Shown here: in pieces, positions 20,767 through 32,254 of the stretch | Position numbering within the stretch: the first letter of the stretch is position 1 | Layout: each line of letters opens with the position of its first letter | Assembly: GCA_020631735.1 (NCBI GenBank) | Contig: CM036160.1 | Coordinates: forward strand, 6,122,407 to 6,186,406 | Source of the DNA: Saccharum officinarum | Lineage: Eukaryota > Streptophyta > Magnoliopsida > Poales > Poaceae | Direction of reading: 5' to 3' | Length of the DNA: 64,000 nt | Translations under genes and position numbers: made by a program | The notes under the pieces: model-generated | What the model was told of the DNA's origin: nothing | The model's database searches: none | What the model saw: the letters and a program-made list of their open reading frames with translations, nothing else

Positions 20767-23300
20767 TTCTATATATAACAGAACATTTTTGGAGAAAACT
20801 TGGTAGAAAAAGAGGAATTTCTGCATACATTTTCGAAGGAATGTGAAAATGTCAGGTACTCTTTTGTTTCTGAACAGTAGTATGCTGCATCAGTATTAGT
20901 TGTTGCTTTGGGGAGCATGACATAGTTACTTGCTCTTACTAAAACAGAACTAGGTAGATGCATATGTATTCAGAAAAAATTTGGATCTAGGTGCTTTGGG
21001 TGGACTGGTTTCATGGATTACCTCTACGTCTTGTTGTTTTTCTTCTGATGTTGATGTTTCTTTGATTTTCGCTCTTGCTTTCCCTTTGGTCTTCATCGGC
21101 TTACTCTTGTCTTCAACGACGCCACCGCTGCCGCCGTCATCTACGTTGCTGCGAATGTTGTTTGTGTGGCACCGGTTTTCTTTTCTTTCTTGTCCGTATG
21201 TTGGTGCTGTACGTATGTTGGATATGTGCTGTCTTTCTGTTTTTTTTTCTTTTTATTATTTTCTGCAAGATAACAGCTTTAGAAATCTTCCAGAAGATAG
21301 CAACTATAATAATCTTCCAGATTCATGTGTCGTACATGCGCTTCTTTTTCATTTTATTTGTTTGTTTGTTACATGTGATGTGGCAAGCAGTGATTTGTTG
21401 AAAATGTGGAAGACAACAAACAGCAAAAATCTTCCATGAGATGTATCCCATCAGCTCTGCCTATCAATACAGCCAATATGATTCAAGAACATACCTGAAG
21501 TTCACTCTGCTAGTGGGCTGAAATCCAACCCCTAACCGCACCAAATCATACTATAATTCATTAAAAAATAAATCCACTCCAATCCTATCCGTAATCTGCA
21601 GAAGCCAACCCTCAGCCCCCCGACTTCTTCTTCTTTCAGCCCGTACTGTACAAAATAAACTCAATCCATTTGGCAACCCATGGGTATAGCCAATTTCCTA
21701 ACCCACGGTTGCATACGTACATGTATAAACTTGCTCTGCAGATTGCAGACGGAAGGAACCAGATAAACAACAAGCAAAGTTAAATAACGTACACAGACGG
21801 AAGGGCCGCTCTGTACACAGGGAAGCAAGCTAAATAACAGCAGCAAAGCTAATAATAGCCAAAGAGAACGGATTATACAATTCCAAATTAGGTGAAAGAA
21901 GAATTTGACAAATTAAGAAACAAAAATTACAGCTCCAAACAAATTAGGAAACTAGACAATAATTTATACATCATTTTTTTTCTTTTCAGAATGGTGCTAA
22001 TGAAAAAAAGACTCAACATGCCAAGCATAACTCCATCCAGCTAAAGCTTCATTGAAAGTTCACTGATATGCTTCCTGAATTGAGATTGAAACACAGCAAG
22101 ATAACTAGGCAGGTACAAATTAAACATTTGCTAGTTAACATATAACAGAGGAATGCGCATCAACCAAAACTGTCTTGCATCAATGGTCAGATATCATGAT
22201 CCAGTGGACAGAAAAAAAGACTAGCTTTCAAATCCCTCTTTGAAATATCCCCCACATCGCAAAGCCGTTAAGAAAGGACATGACCAGCTTCTAAACAGCA
22301 TCAACCTCTTTGAGTGCCAATATACTTTGGAGTGCTTTGACAAGCAGGTAAGCAGTGAGTTCTAAACTTCACTAGATTAAACTCCGAAGAGAACTGCACA
22401 TTGAGTTCTACCAATTAGAACATTACTGGTACGACATATTAGCTGAAATTTTAAGAAAACGAGATGATAGTCTGAGGATGGATAACTCTATATCATGCCT
22501 ACTACAAAGAACAACCTACCCTCACTACTACTGATAACCTCCAACTAAGTCAGATCAGAAATTATTAAACGACATATTAACTGAGACTGAAGTTTCAGTT
22601 TATGTGTAATATGTAATGAACAGTTTCTATGCAAATGCAAAGTTCTGAATTTGAACTTTTGCTACCACAACATCAAACCTGAAATCTGAACTATTGCTAC
22701 CACAGCGCATTCCTCTAGAATTGCAGACAATGTAATGTATAGCTGATTATAGCAATGTCCATTTCTATCATGAAACTAACTCCAGTGGGTAGTGACCAAG
22801 GTGAACATTCAGTCAACACAAAAGTAAAAGAAATAGAGACTCACAAAAGTGAAATAAATAAACATTGTCCAGCTGCAATGTCAGTTTTCAGAACAGCAAT
22901 AGCAATGTGTATATGGCTCAGCTGTAGTACTACTTAAAATGCCAACGCTAAATGAAAGAACCTACTGAGCTTAACTCATAGTGAACAATCAGTGTTGAAC
23001 TAATAGTGAGATAAACAACACTGAGGTAATTGGAGCATCTTGTACTTATTTATGCAACTAAGACAAACCATTAAATGATATACACTTCTAAAAAATCATT
23101 AATAAAATCTGCTGCAGGTAGTAATCACCATGAAGTTGCAGGTAGTAATCAGTATACAATATACCTATTAAATCTAAATTATGCATAGCACAAGTGAACT
23201 GCACTTAAAAAAGGGATGCATGTATAAAATTTCAGAAGAGAACTCTTTACCATTCTTGACTACAGATTTGTGCCAACACCTTCAAGGTTAAGGCCTCGCC
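20767..23300. other. AT-rich sequence, no gene seen
   Basis: A thymine-rich stretch at 20980-21420 yields hydrophobic open frames without any recognisable domain. From 21460 to 23300 the sequence may be the 3' flank and subterminal part of the hAT element to the right, but I could not find its terminal inverted repeat. Confidence 0.4.
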
Positions 23301-25630
23301 GGCTCAGCTGGTTCCACCTATTTAAGAGACTTTTTAGTAAAAATAGAACAAACATATATGCTACAAATAAATAAATAAAAAGTGAACCAATGTTGTACCT
23401 GATTATCCATACCCACATCTTTTTCCAGGAACAACCAATCTTTTCCACAAACAAGAGCTTCCAACATTTCAGGGGTCAGTGAACTCCTTGCCTCTCCAAG
23501 TATTCTACCTCCAAGGCTAAAGGCATATTCAGAAGATACAGTGCTAAGAGGAATCGCAAGGAAATCTCGTGCCATAGTTGAAAGCACAGGATACTTTTCA
23601 GCATGTGTCTTCCACCAAACCAAAATATCAAAACTGTTGCTGTCCGCTACATATTCTTCTTCGAAGTAGGTGTCAATTTTAGATTTTGGTGCACAAGCCC
23701 TTCTCCAACTTGACGTAAAGTTTTCAAACTCTTCTTCGATTTGTATTTTCCCAAGAACCGGTGAGCCCACAAGGCTGCTGCTAGCCGCAGGTGAATATCT
23801 CATGTAGTATGAACCATCTTGCATCACACGCCTCTCATACACTGAAAAATATTTCCTCATCCACTCAAGAGCAGCTGTAAGACATGTGTTCGCTTGATCC
23901 ACATTCCTACAAACCTTGTGATAAAAGAATTCCACATATTCACCTTTCCTTCTTGATCTAATAATGTGGCAATAGCAATTGCAAGGTTAAAATCATAGTC
24001 TTTTTTGTGAAGACTAAATGGATTAGACTCATCAACATCAGCGCCCCAGTACTTCTCAAATTTAATCTTCATGGCAGCAGCTACATCTTTTAGCACTATA
24101 CTTGTTTGCCAAGCCAGATCATTTAAGCAATGGTGGATAGAAAGAACTAAAGGCAAGAACATTTGTGCAATCGGAGTCCTATCAGCCGACACCAAATTTG
24201 TAGCCTCTTCAAAAGCTTTTAGGAACTCACATATTGCATCAGCTTGTGACCATTCTTGTTCATTTGGAGAACTTTCAGCATACTGATGTGCATAACTATT
24301 GAGGACCACTTTTTTATTTCAATGCTTCTCTGATCATCTTAAATGCCGAATTCCACCGATTTGGAATATCTAGAGCAATCCCACGTTTTGTAGGAAGACC
24401 AACTCCAATTGCAATCTGATTGAAGGCTTGGATTCTTGATGATGAGGAAATTATGTGTTTCAAGAGCTCGCGAAGCTTTCTTATCGCGTCATGAATTATG
24501 TCCATACCATCTTGAACCAAGATATTCAAGATGTGTGCACAACATCTTACATGAAAATGTGCACCCTCCAGCATCAACTCACGCTTCTGATATTCTACAA
24601 AAACCTCGCATGCTCTATTATTGTTACCCGCATTGTCCACTGTCAAAGTAAAGACCTTCTCTCTTATGCCCCATTCTGTTAGGCAGCTCACAAGTGCTTC
24701 TTCAATCGCGATTCCTGTATGTGGGTACTTTACTTCCTTGAAACTTATAATCTTTTTCTTCAATTTGAAGTCAGCATTTATGTAGTGTGCTGTTACTACC
24801 ATGTAACCTAAGTTTTGAACTGACGTCTATAAGTCAGATGTGAGGCACACACGAGAGTCTAGGCTACCAAGCTCAATCTGAAGATCCATTTTCATTTTCT
24901 CATACTTCTTAAAACTATCATTGCGAATAGTTTGACGCTTCACACAACAGTAATTTAGATTAACAGTTTTCATCCATCGTTCAAAGTATGGGTCCTCAAA
25001 TTTGTTAAATGGGATTTCAGCATGTAGTACATACTCAATCATACGCTCACGAGACAGCTGAGGGTCAAAGACAAAGTTTTCCGAGGGCTGTTTCTTCATG
25101 GTTGATATGAATTCCTTTCTAGAAGCATCATCTATGGCAAGACAATACCCTGAGATATGAGTTCTAAGGCTACTTGTACCAGATTTAGTGCCTAAGTGAA
25201 GTCCACAATACTTGCACACAGCCTTTAAATTATCATCTACTGCCACGAGATTTGGCTCAAAGTATTGCCATACCTTTGACCTGCGGATTGGTTGTGAATG
25301 CACTACTGGAATCAGCCGCTTTGCCGAGTGTCCAGGGCACTCGGCAAAGCCCTAAATACACTCGGCAAAGGCTTTGCTGAGTGCCACACTCGACAAAGAG
25401 CACACGGCAAAAAAGCTGTCGGTAAAGTGGTCTTTGCCGAGTGTCTTTTATCAGGCACTCGGCAAAGGCTTTGTCGAGTGCCCGACACTCGACAAAGGCC
25501 GAACCGAAAAATTCTAAAAAAAAAATAGGAAAAAAATTTTAAAATGTTTTTTAATTAGAGGAGGGACCCCACCGGCCCGTCAATGGCAATTGCTGCCAAG
25601 TGACTAGCCAAAGCAATTTTTTGAAACTTG

Positions 25631-25692
25631 TGCCCAGCGAGAATCGAACCTGCGACCTCTCACACACACGCGAGCTCCTCTACCACTACACC
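25631..25692 (-). other. tRNA-like module inside the CACTA element
   Basis: On the minus strand, a D-arm/A-box-like stretch (TAGTGGTAGAGGAGC, 25675-25689) is followed by a possible anticodon-arm hairpin (CTCGC/GTGAG) and, about 25 bases later, by a T-arm/B-box match GGTTCGATTCTC (25639-25650). The T-stem has four of five pairs and the acceptor ends do not pair well. It looks like a decayed tRNA-derived sequence (perhaps an internal Pol III promoter), not a functional tRNA. Confidence 0.5.
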
Positions 25693-25778
25693 TCTCTTTC
25701 ATTTGTGTCTATATTCCATTTCGGTTCCCCAAATATTATACCAAATCAAGTGTAAATTGATTGTTTGAGGCCCTAAAC

Positions 25779-26320
25779 GAATTCAAATTAAAAAGTTGTC
25801 AACTACAAAGTTTCATAACTTTTCGAGATCTACAATTTTCATTTAGGAAGTTTCTCCGTACGAGGTCGTTTGAAAAATTCAAATTTTAAAATTTTGAATT
25901 TCAAACGTAGTTTTGCATGACAAGATGATTTCAAATTAAAAAGTTGTCAACTACAAAGTTTCATAACTTTTCGAGATCTACAATTTTCATTTAGGAAGTT
26001 TCTCCATCCGAGGTCATTTGAAAAATTCGAATTTTAAAATTTTAAATTTCGAACGTAGTTTTGCATGACAAGATGATTTCAAATTAAAAAGTTGTCAACT
26101 ACAAACTTTCATAACTTTTCGAGATTTACAAAGTTTATTTTGGTTGTTTTTCCATCTGAGGTCTTTTGAAAAATTTGAATTTTAAATTTTTGAAATTCGG
26201 ATGCAGTTTTGTATGACAACATGATTTCAAATTTAAAAGGTGTCAACTACAATGTTTCATAACTTTTTGAGATCTACAATTTTCATTTAGGAAGTTTTTC
26301 CATCTGTGATCGTGGTTCTA
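25779..26320. repeat. 148-bp tandem repeat in the CACTA interior, ~3.6 copies
   Basis: AAAAGTTGTC starts at 25791, 25939, 26087 and (as AAAAGGTGTC) 26235, each exactly 148 bp apart. Each unit also holds CATAACTTTTCGAGATCTAC, TTCATTTAGGAAGTTT and TTTTGCATGACAAGATG. AT-rich, non-coding. Confidence 0.95.
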
Positions 26321-26876
26321 ACATTATTCACAAATCTTATATATCTCTCTTGTAGTTTTATAAAACTATATGAGAGACGTGTAGATTTTGTAAACAACGT
26401 TACTATCGCTTTGTCGAATGAAGAAATGACCAAAATAAACTTTATAGATCTTAAGAAGTTATGAAACTTTGTAGTTAAAAACTTTTTAATTTGAATTCAT
26501 TTAGGACTTCAAAATGTGTTTTGAAAAAACTGCTTTGCCGAGTGCAAAAAAAAACACTCGGCAAAGACCTTCTTTGCCGAGTGTTTTTTTGGCACTCGGC
26601 AAAGCAGCTTCTTTGCCGAGTGTTTTTTTTGGCACTCGGCAAAGAATGTCTTTGCCGAGTGTTTTTTTTTGCACTCGGCAAAGCAGCTTCTTTGCCGAGT
26701 GTTTTTTTTGCCGAGTGTTTTTTATTTAGCACTCGGCAAAGACATTCTTTGCCGAGTGCCCGAAAAAAAACACTCGGCAAACCACATGGCACTCGGCAAA
26801 GAACCGGATTTTGGTAGTGATGAGATGCAGAAGATAAACCCTCAGTTCCCGAACTTTCTGAGGTATGAGCAGACAT

Positions 26877-28073
26877 AACTTTTGTTTTAGCAGACCTCGG
26901 CTTCAAGAACACCTTCACAAATCACTAATCATAGACAGGGCAGACCAAAAACCAAGCTGAAAAAAAGAAAAGGTAATTATTTACATGAAAGGAGACATAT
27001 CCAAGTTCCCATCCATGCACAGTTTGTTGAGAATGTGCAGAATGGTAGAATCTGCAACTACACAGTAAGAAATTACATAACTGTACAGAAACTACAGTCT
27101 AGAGATGATAGATATGTGCCAAGCGCGATGTGTACGACAAGAGCTACTACTTTGATTGACCTGTCCTGTGATGTGTACGACAGAGATAGGTCTGAACAAC
27201 CAATGGGGATGCATCAGAACTTCATCACCATGCAGAGATAGGTCTGGACAACCAAAGCGAAATAAACTGCTAGTTGCCACATGAACTGAAAGATACACTG
27301 AAACTTGAAAATGACAGCAAGCTCTGGCTCTACAAAGTGCTTGGCAAAAGAAGCTACTCCTAGTAAAGTATAGAAAATAGATGCAGTATACCATTTGAGG
27401 TGGTAGCAGCTAAAATAGCTTCATGACTCATGAGCTGATGAAAAAAAAGGAATGACTTCGCAGCCAAGGAGTCAATGACCAACCAATTACGTGACCTTTC
27501 ACCTCATGCAAACAAGACAATGGAAACTGAATATTCCAATGAACTTGGACTACGACAAGGTATCACTCACATGAAACTGAACATGCAGCAATCTTTTTGA
27601 GGAAACAATAAAAGTCTAGGCTAAGATTTCCTACGAATTAGATGATACATTCGACAGCATGAATGCACATAGCAAAAGAAACAGAATGAAACTCCATAAG
27701 TTCCTCTTTCATATTGCAATATCAGTAACAGTGATAAGTAAGGACAGACCAAAAACCACTAATCATAGATGGATCTGGCCTTGGACAGGAGTAAGTAGAC
27801 CTGAGATCGAGGGTGTGCTCACCAAAGACAATGTTGATGGGATCATGGTGACCAGATAATTGGTTGTATCTCCAATAAGTGAAATCCACCTCGGCAACTC
27901 TGGAAGTAGCTGAAGAGCAAAAAAAATAAGGGTGTATAAATAACTAAACTGGGAAATTAGCAGTAAGTAGCAGCAGAAGAGGAAGGAAAGGGAGAAGGAG
28001 GTGGAGAGAAAGCACGCACATCTTGGAGAGCGGCGAGCTAGGGTTCATGTCGGTGCAAGCGTAGACCAGTCTG
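26877..28073. other. 5' flank of the hAT gene, no further gene seen
   Basis: AT-rich, without recognisable coding content. The purine-rich part at 27975-28060 (GGAAGG, GAGAAGGAGG) is probably leader of the short gene at 28074. Confidence 0.35.
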
Positions 28074-28277
28074 ATGGCAGTGGGCGCGGGTGGCGAGAGT
28101 GAGATCCAGGGGGTGGAAAGACTCCTCTCCTACGCCGACGAACACATGGGCGTCCTCCGCGCCAGCACCGACCGTGACGGCATCGCACAGGTCAGCGCCA
28201 GAGCGTGGAGGCTGCTTTCCGCCTGTCGATCCGAGTCTGATGACCTCGAGCTACACTCAATGGTGATGTGCTTTTGA
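28074..28277 (+). CDS. Possible first exon of a kinetochore SPC24-like gene (fragment)
   Basis: A real ATG at 28074 begins MAVGAGGESEIQGVERLL, then SYADEHMGVLRA and ARAWRLLSACRSESDDLEL. The pattern (short acidic lead, helix with VE+LLSY, then a Cys-x-Ser-(D/E)xDDL helix) resembles my memory of the N-terminal exon of plant SPC24, a subunit of the NDC80 kinetochore complex. The frame ends at 28277, with GT dinucleotides near 28260 that could be a splice donor. No downstream coiled-coil exon is found within the next kilobase, so it is a captured or truncated exon at best. Identification is tentative. Confidence 0.3.
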   Translation: MAVGAGGESEIQGVERLLSYADEHMGVLRASTDRDGIAQVSARAWRLLSACRSESDDLELHSMVMCF

Positions 28278-28914
28278 GGAGATAAATCCGGGTACTTGCA
28301 GCTGCAGCGGCGGCGGCGTGGCGGCGGCCGTGCGTGTGCGAAGCGCCGGCGGCTGTGCGGTGACGAGGTGTAGTGGAGTCGTGGAGACGTGCACCCATGG
28401 GTTGGGAACGTTTTGGAATCGGTAAACTCCAATCAAACCAGCCCAGTCCATTAGGCCTGTGTCCCCAAGTCTGACCAACCCAAGATGCATGTGAAAACCA
28501 CTACTCCCAATCCAAAGCTAACCGATGAAGAAACCAAACCGTTAAATCCATTTCGGCCCAATCCAATAGCAGAGTGACCTGAAGTAATAGAATAGGAGTT
28601 ACTGCTGGGTCTACCACTACCACACAAAGATTAATAGAGGTGAGCCAAATTGATTAACGAAGGAGGGCATTGCAACCGCCTCCAATCAAAGGTCACGGTA
28701 AATGCGGAATAACAGAGGTGCTTTGCACCTTTGCCTGCCTCTGTAAATCAATTAAAAGAATAATAAAAAAGAAAAATAGCGCACATGGGCCTAGATCTGG
28801 GCCTCGCGCCGCCGCCGTCGATCTACTAGGGAGGAGGGGGCCAGATCCCTGTTTGCTCTTTCCCCAATCCAGTCCACAATTCCCCTCCCACCCAAACATG
28901 GGCTTTCATGGCGC
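28278..28914. other. Intergenic, no gene seen
   Basis: A GC-rich CGGCGG stretch (28305-28380) followed by AT-rich DNA; overlapping open frames here are low-complexity. No feature supported. Confidence 0.35.
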
Positions 28915-29062
28915 GACCATGCTTGCTGTCGGAGCTAAACGTCACCGCGGATATCCTCCTCTATGTCAACTTGATGATCCCACGCACCTCGTCTGGGCTG
29001 CTCTAGTGTGTAAACTCTGGCTTTGTATCCTCCTCTCCATCCCCACCTTCCTCCACCCCTAA
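28915..29062 (+). pseudogene. F-box domain fragment
   Basis: Two adjacent frames together give an F-box: VTADILLYVN in one, then DDPTHLVWAALVCKLW in another, implying a one-base deletion near 28970. It matches the DEPAHLV/VCK-W core of the F-box genes nearby. Only the F-box itself remains; sequence homologous to the rest of the family is absent, and a long-TIR element begins 71 bp downstream. Non-functional. Confidence 0.7.
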
Positions 29063-29132
29063 CGCGATTTCATAACAGTCGCTTCTAGTGGCCAACGTGA
29101 TGAGTATCTAATACCGTGAACGGCAATATTCG

Positions 29133-30459
29133 GAGCAGTTTATCACTGCTCTGGGTCCTAAAACTTTACCCACTTCTCACCTAGGTCTGTGAACTTTTTT
29201 TTTTGCTTATATAGGTCCATGAACTATGTTTGCGTCCTAGCCACCATAAAAAAAACTGGCCACATAGGACTCTACCATCTATGTGGCATCTGATGTGGAG
29301 GAGATGGTCACATGGGATAGCCACGAGGCCTTGACCGCGACCACAGACCTAGTCAAAGGCCCGACCAGGTTCCTTGACCATGGCCACAGACCTAGTCAAA
29401 GGCCGGCCCAGGTGGCTTGACCACGGCAATGGTCGGCAGGTAAGCGGCGATCTTTCGCTGGTGACAACGCAACTTCACCACCCGTAAATGCGCCTCTGCT
29501 CCCAGCACCTTCTCCTCCACCACTCACATCTATGCCGTCCACGACTAGCACCTCCGCCACCCATGATATTGTAGCTACTGCCTTCGCGACCACGAGCGAC
29601 ATAGGCACATGTAGCCTCCATCCTTCACGCGGGAGCTCAAGCCCGAGATTAGGGCTCCTCGGCTTCGATGATTGATGTAGTTCAAGGGAGGGTCATTGTT
29701 GCCGCTCGTTCGCATTGTCGGAGCCATGCTTGCCACCCATGCTCGAGTCACACTAGTCATCGACACACATGCCCTGACTGGCCTCACCTGCAATGCCGCA
29801 CCACCAGTGTCCCATGCGCACGGAAAGCTCGGCCTCAGCGATGATGCACGTGGCTTGGTTGGCCCAAGGTGGTGATGACGGTGACCAAGTGGGCCCCGTG
29901 GTGGCAGTACGGCCGAGCGAGCTCATGTAAGGCAGGGCTGTCAACGAGAGCGGGAGACGAGGTGGTCTCGGTAGTGGAGAGGAGCGTATCAGGGTTCGTC
30001 TTGTTACCGATGAAGTCGCTGCAGGTTGTGGCCATGGTCAAGGCACTTAGGCCGGCCTTTGACTAGGTCCATGGACGCGGTGAAGGCCTTGTGGCTCTCC
30101 CATGCGACCATCTGCTCCACGTCTGATGCCATGTAGATGGTACACTATTAAAATGGTAGAATTCTCCTAGTGTTTTTAAGTAGTAATAAAACACTACCAC
30201 GAATCATAGCACATGGAAATCCCCACTATGAGACATTTACTAGGGAAAGTTTACACTAAATTTTGAATACTAAAACACTAGGAGAAGCCCACATCACTAG
30301 GAGAAGTCTAAAATTCTGATTGTGGTAGTCCCTTGTGGCCTGCTGCTTTGGATTTCATCAAGGATGTAGACATTGTTCATGGATTCTATGTAGGAAAAAA
30401 GTTCACAGACCTAGGTGAGAAGCTGGTAAAAGTTTAAGGACCTAGAGTGCAATTCGCTC
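29133..30459. mobile_element. Long-TIR (MULE-like/foldback) element, no transposase
   Basis: The left end GAGCAGTTTATCACTGCTCTGGGTCC and the right end read in reverse (GAGCGAATTGCACTCTAGGTCC) are inverted copies. The match continues through CTTCTCACCTAGGTCTGTGAAC and, further in, through CATGGGATAGCCAC / CTAGTCAAAGGCC, so each arm is several hundred bases. The interior is GC-rich (29430-30060) with no recognised gene. The right arm is interrupted at about 30140-30325 by a small AT-rich insert with its own inverted ACACTAGGAGAA ends. No clear 9-bp target duplication was seen by eye. Confidence 0.7.
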
Positions 30460-31138
30460 TAATTACGAATACATACAAAGAGCTAGATTTTTTGAAATTT
30501 ATTAGGTATAAAAGAACCATATATATTTGGTGAATAAGGTATTTATATTATGAAATATAAGCAAGAATCTAATAACATTTTGTACTTGTACTAGTATATA
30601 GATTGGCATCATCGGCATTTATGCAACAACTGAACCGTATATTGATCAAAGATACTTTTGAATAAAAAAAAAGAGTGTCTAATAACCTGGTATCTTAGCT
30701 TGCTTGTGTGCATGCGATTCAGGGAGAGACGAAACTCTACGCGTGGCGGTGCCTAGTGGATAAAATCACAACAGCCTGGCAGCCTGCCACACACATGCGA
30801 ACATTAAGAACTGCATTAATTGTAATTTGTAAATAAGCACATTATATTACGAACTGCATTAATAGTATATTGGGAGGATTGGGTAAGAATCGGACTCGGA
30901 ATCGGATTTCGGATCATATTCTGATCGAGAAATCATAATCATATATAGTATATACCCCGGTGACACGAGGACGAGGCTCAATTCCAGCCTCTCTCTCTCG
31001 TTCTCCACGTGAAGAGCAAATATGAAGGTCCGTCGGGTTGCAGTTGGAACCCACGTACGCCTCGATCTCGATGGTGTCGCCGTCCGTCATCCACAGGCTT
31101 CGGACCATGCAAAACCGACCCATCAAACAAGCATCGAC
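30460..31138 (+). promoter_or_regulatory. Upstream region of the intact F-box gene
   Basis: AT-rich. A TATATA-type box at 30941-30954 lies about 185 bp upstream of the preferred ATG. The block GCACATTATATTACGAACTGC near 30836 recurs in altered form upstream of the F-box fragment at 43040, so it belongs to the ancestral promoter region. Confidence 0.4.
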
Positions 31139-32254
31139 ATGTCGACTACGCTGCCGGAAGAGCTCGTTGAAGAGATCCTCCTCCGCGTTGCTCCGGACGA
31201 GCCGGCGCACCTCGTGCACGCCTCCCTCGTCTGCAAGACCTGGCACAGCATCGTCGCCGACGACACCTTCCACCGTCGCTACCGCAGATTCCACGGAACG
31301 CCACCCCTGCTAGGTTACATCTGTAACCAGTACAGCGATTCAACCGTCCGTTTCGTCCCCACGACCTCCATCGCCGCCACATCCCCTGCCCGCGCGCCGA
31401 AGCTCAATGACAGCTGCGGACGGAAACCCTTAGCCCTGGATTGCCGCCATGGCCGCGTGCTGATTGAGTCCGACGACTGCTCGGTCTTACGACAGAACAG
31501 GTGTCTCTTGGTCTGGGACCCCATCGCCGGCACCCAGCAGCACGTAAGCCTGCCCACCTACCCGCAATATCCGTGTTGGTGCAACTATACGGGGGCCGTG
31601 CTATGTGCCAAGGACGGCTGCGACCACCTCGACTGCCATGGTGGTCCATTCCTCGTTGTCTTGGTAGGGATGAGCTATGTTTACGAATATGAAGATATAC
31701 ATGCATGGGCAGGCGTGTACTCATCAGAGACCGAAGCCTGGAGTTCGCCAACGACACCCAATGATGAAACAAACCAGTACATAGATGATACGAGACCCAG
31801 CCTTCTTATTGGAGATGCGTTGTACTTCAGCACTATATTGGGGGGATACAACATTGTCAAGTACGATTTGCGCAAGCATGAGCTATCCACGATGCATCTG
31901 CCAGCAGCGTCTAAGTCCATTGTCATCAAGGGAAACAACGGAGGGCTAGGGGTAGCAGCCATGTTGGGCAACTGCATCCACATGTGGTCATGGCAAGTCG
32001 ATAACAAAGGCGTTAGTGGGTGGGTGGAATATAGAGTTATGGAGCTTGACGACACGCTGCTCCCCAAAGTTGAGTACCCGCCAGATTTGATTTGCATGGC
32101 GGAGGGCACAAAAACGTTTTTCATTGGCGTGGGGCATAAAGGAGTATTCATGCTTGATCTCAATTCAAGGCAAGTGAGGAAGATAGTTGAAACAGAGACC
32201 TACTACTATAGGCCTATCATACCTTACATGAGTTTCTCCACTCCAAAGTACTAG
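31139..32254 (+). CDS. F-box protein, intact reading frame (371 aa)
   Basis: The only full-length F-box gene in the window. The F-box covers residues ~5-50 (LPEELVEEILLRVAPDEPAHLV, then VCKTWHSIV), predicted to bind SKP1 in an SCF ubiquitin ligase; the C-terminal ~300 residues (RFVPTTSIAA, ALDCRHGRVLIES, LLVWDPIAG, SLLIGDALYFS, KYDLRKHELS, WVEYRVMELD, GVFMLDLNSRQ) form the beta-propeller-like substrate-binding part of this grass-expanded family. Substrate unknown. An in-frame ATG at 31022 would add 39 residues, but the paralogue at 17600 starts at the position of 31139 (MASTLA/MSTTLP), and the extra stretch has no F-box similarity. It has no intron. Expression and function cannot be judged from sequence. 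Confidence 0.9.
   Translation: MSTTLPEELVEEILLRVAPDEPAHLVHASLVCKTWHSIVADDTFHRRYRRFHGTPPLLGYICNQYSDSTVRFVPTTSIAATSPARAPKLNDSCGRKPLALDCRHGRVLIESDDCSVLRQNRCLLVWDPIAGTQQHVSLPTYPQYPCWCNYTGAVLCAKDGCDHLDCHGGPFLVVLVGMSYVYEYEDIHAWAGVYSSETEAWSSPTTPNDETNQYIDDTRPSLLIGDALYFSTILGGYNIVKYDLRKHELSTMHLPAASKSIVIKGNNGGLGVAAMLGNCIHMWSWQVDNKGVSGWVEYRVMELDDTLLPKVEYPPDLICMAEGTKTFFIGVGHKGVFMLDLNSRQVRKIVETETYYYRPIIPYMSFSTPKY

Larger units (their letters stand above)
25301..26819. mobile_element. Non-autonomous CACTA element inserted in the hAT transposase gene, TSD ATG
   Basis: The left end is CACTACTGGAATC, the right end GGATTTTGGTAGTG, and the flanks carry a perfect 3-bp duplication ATG (25298-25300 and 26820-26822). 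Subterminal arrays of CTTTGCCGAGTG motifs fill 25320-25510 and 26530-26815. There is no transposase; the interior holds a tRNA-like module and a 148-bp tandem repeat. The 1519-bp element splits the hAT reading frame after a His codon, and the TSD keeps that codon in frame on both sides. Confidence 0.93.
23300..26876 (-). pseudogene. hAT-family transposase (BED zinc finger, dimerisation domain), interrupted
   Basis: On the minus strand the frame starts at an ATG at 26876 (MSAHTSESSG), is interrupted at 26819-25301 by a CACTA insertion, then gives a BED-type zinc finger (KVWQYFEPN ... CKYCG ... LRTHISGYC), the RNase-H-like core (LTVDNAGNNNRA, CCAHILNILVQDG, NRWNSAFKMI) and the C-terminal hAT dimerisation domain (DILVWWKTHAEKYPVLS ... 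STVSSEYAFS). Breaks: TAG at 24827-24829 where a Trp is usual, frameshifts near 24310 and 23930. A GT donor near 23398 and an AG before GTGGAACCAG near 23315 would allow a small last intron. Transposase function is lost. Element termini are not resolved. Confidence 0.87.

Noticed and set aside
20981..21439. A 152-codon hydrophobic ORF
   Set aside because: Phe/Leu/Cys-rich translation of a T-rich stretch; no motif, and neighbouring frames are similarly open.
25631..25692. A functional tRNA gene
   Set aside because: The acceptor ends do not pair, the anticodon loop has the wrong length and the T-stem has a mismatch; only A/B-box-like parts remain.
26530..26815. CRISPR-like regularly spaced repeats
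   Set aside because: These are CACTA subterminal motifs in alternating orientation inside a plant transposon, not direct repeats with unique spacers.
31022..31138. A 39-residue N-terminal extension of the intact F-box protein
   Set aside because: The paralogue at 17600 starts at the position equivalent to 31139 and the extension has no family similarity.
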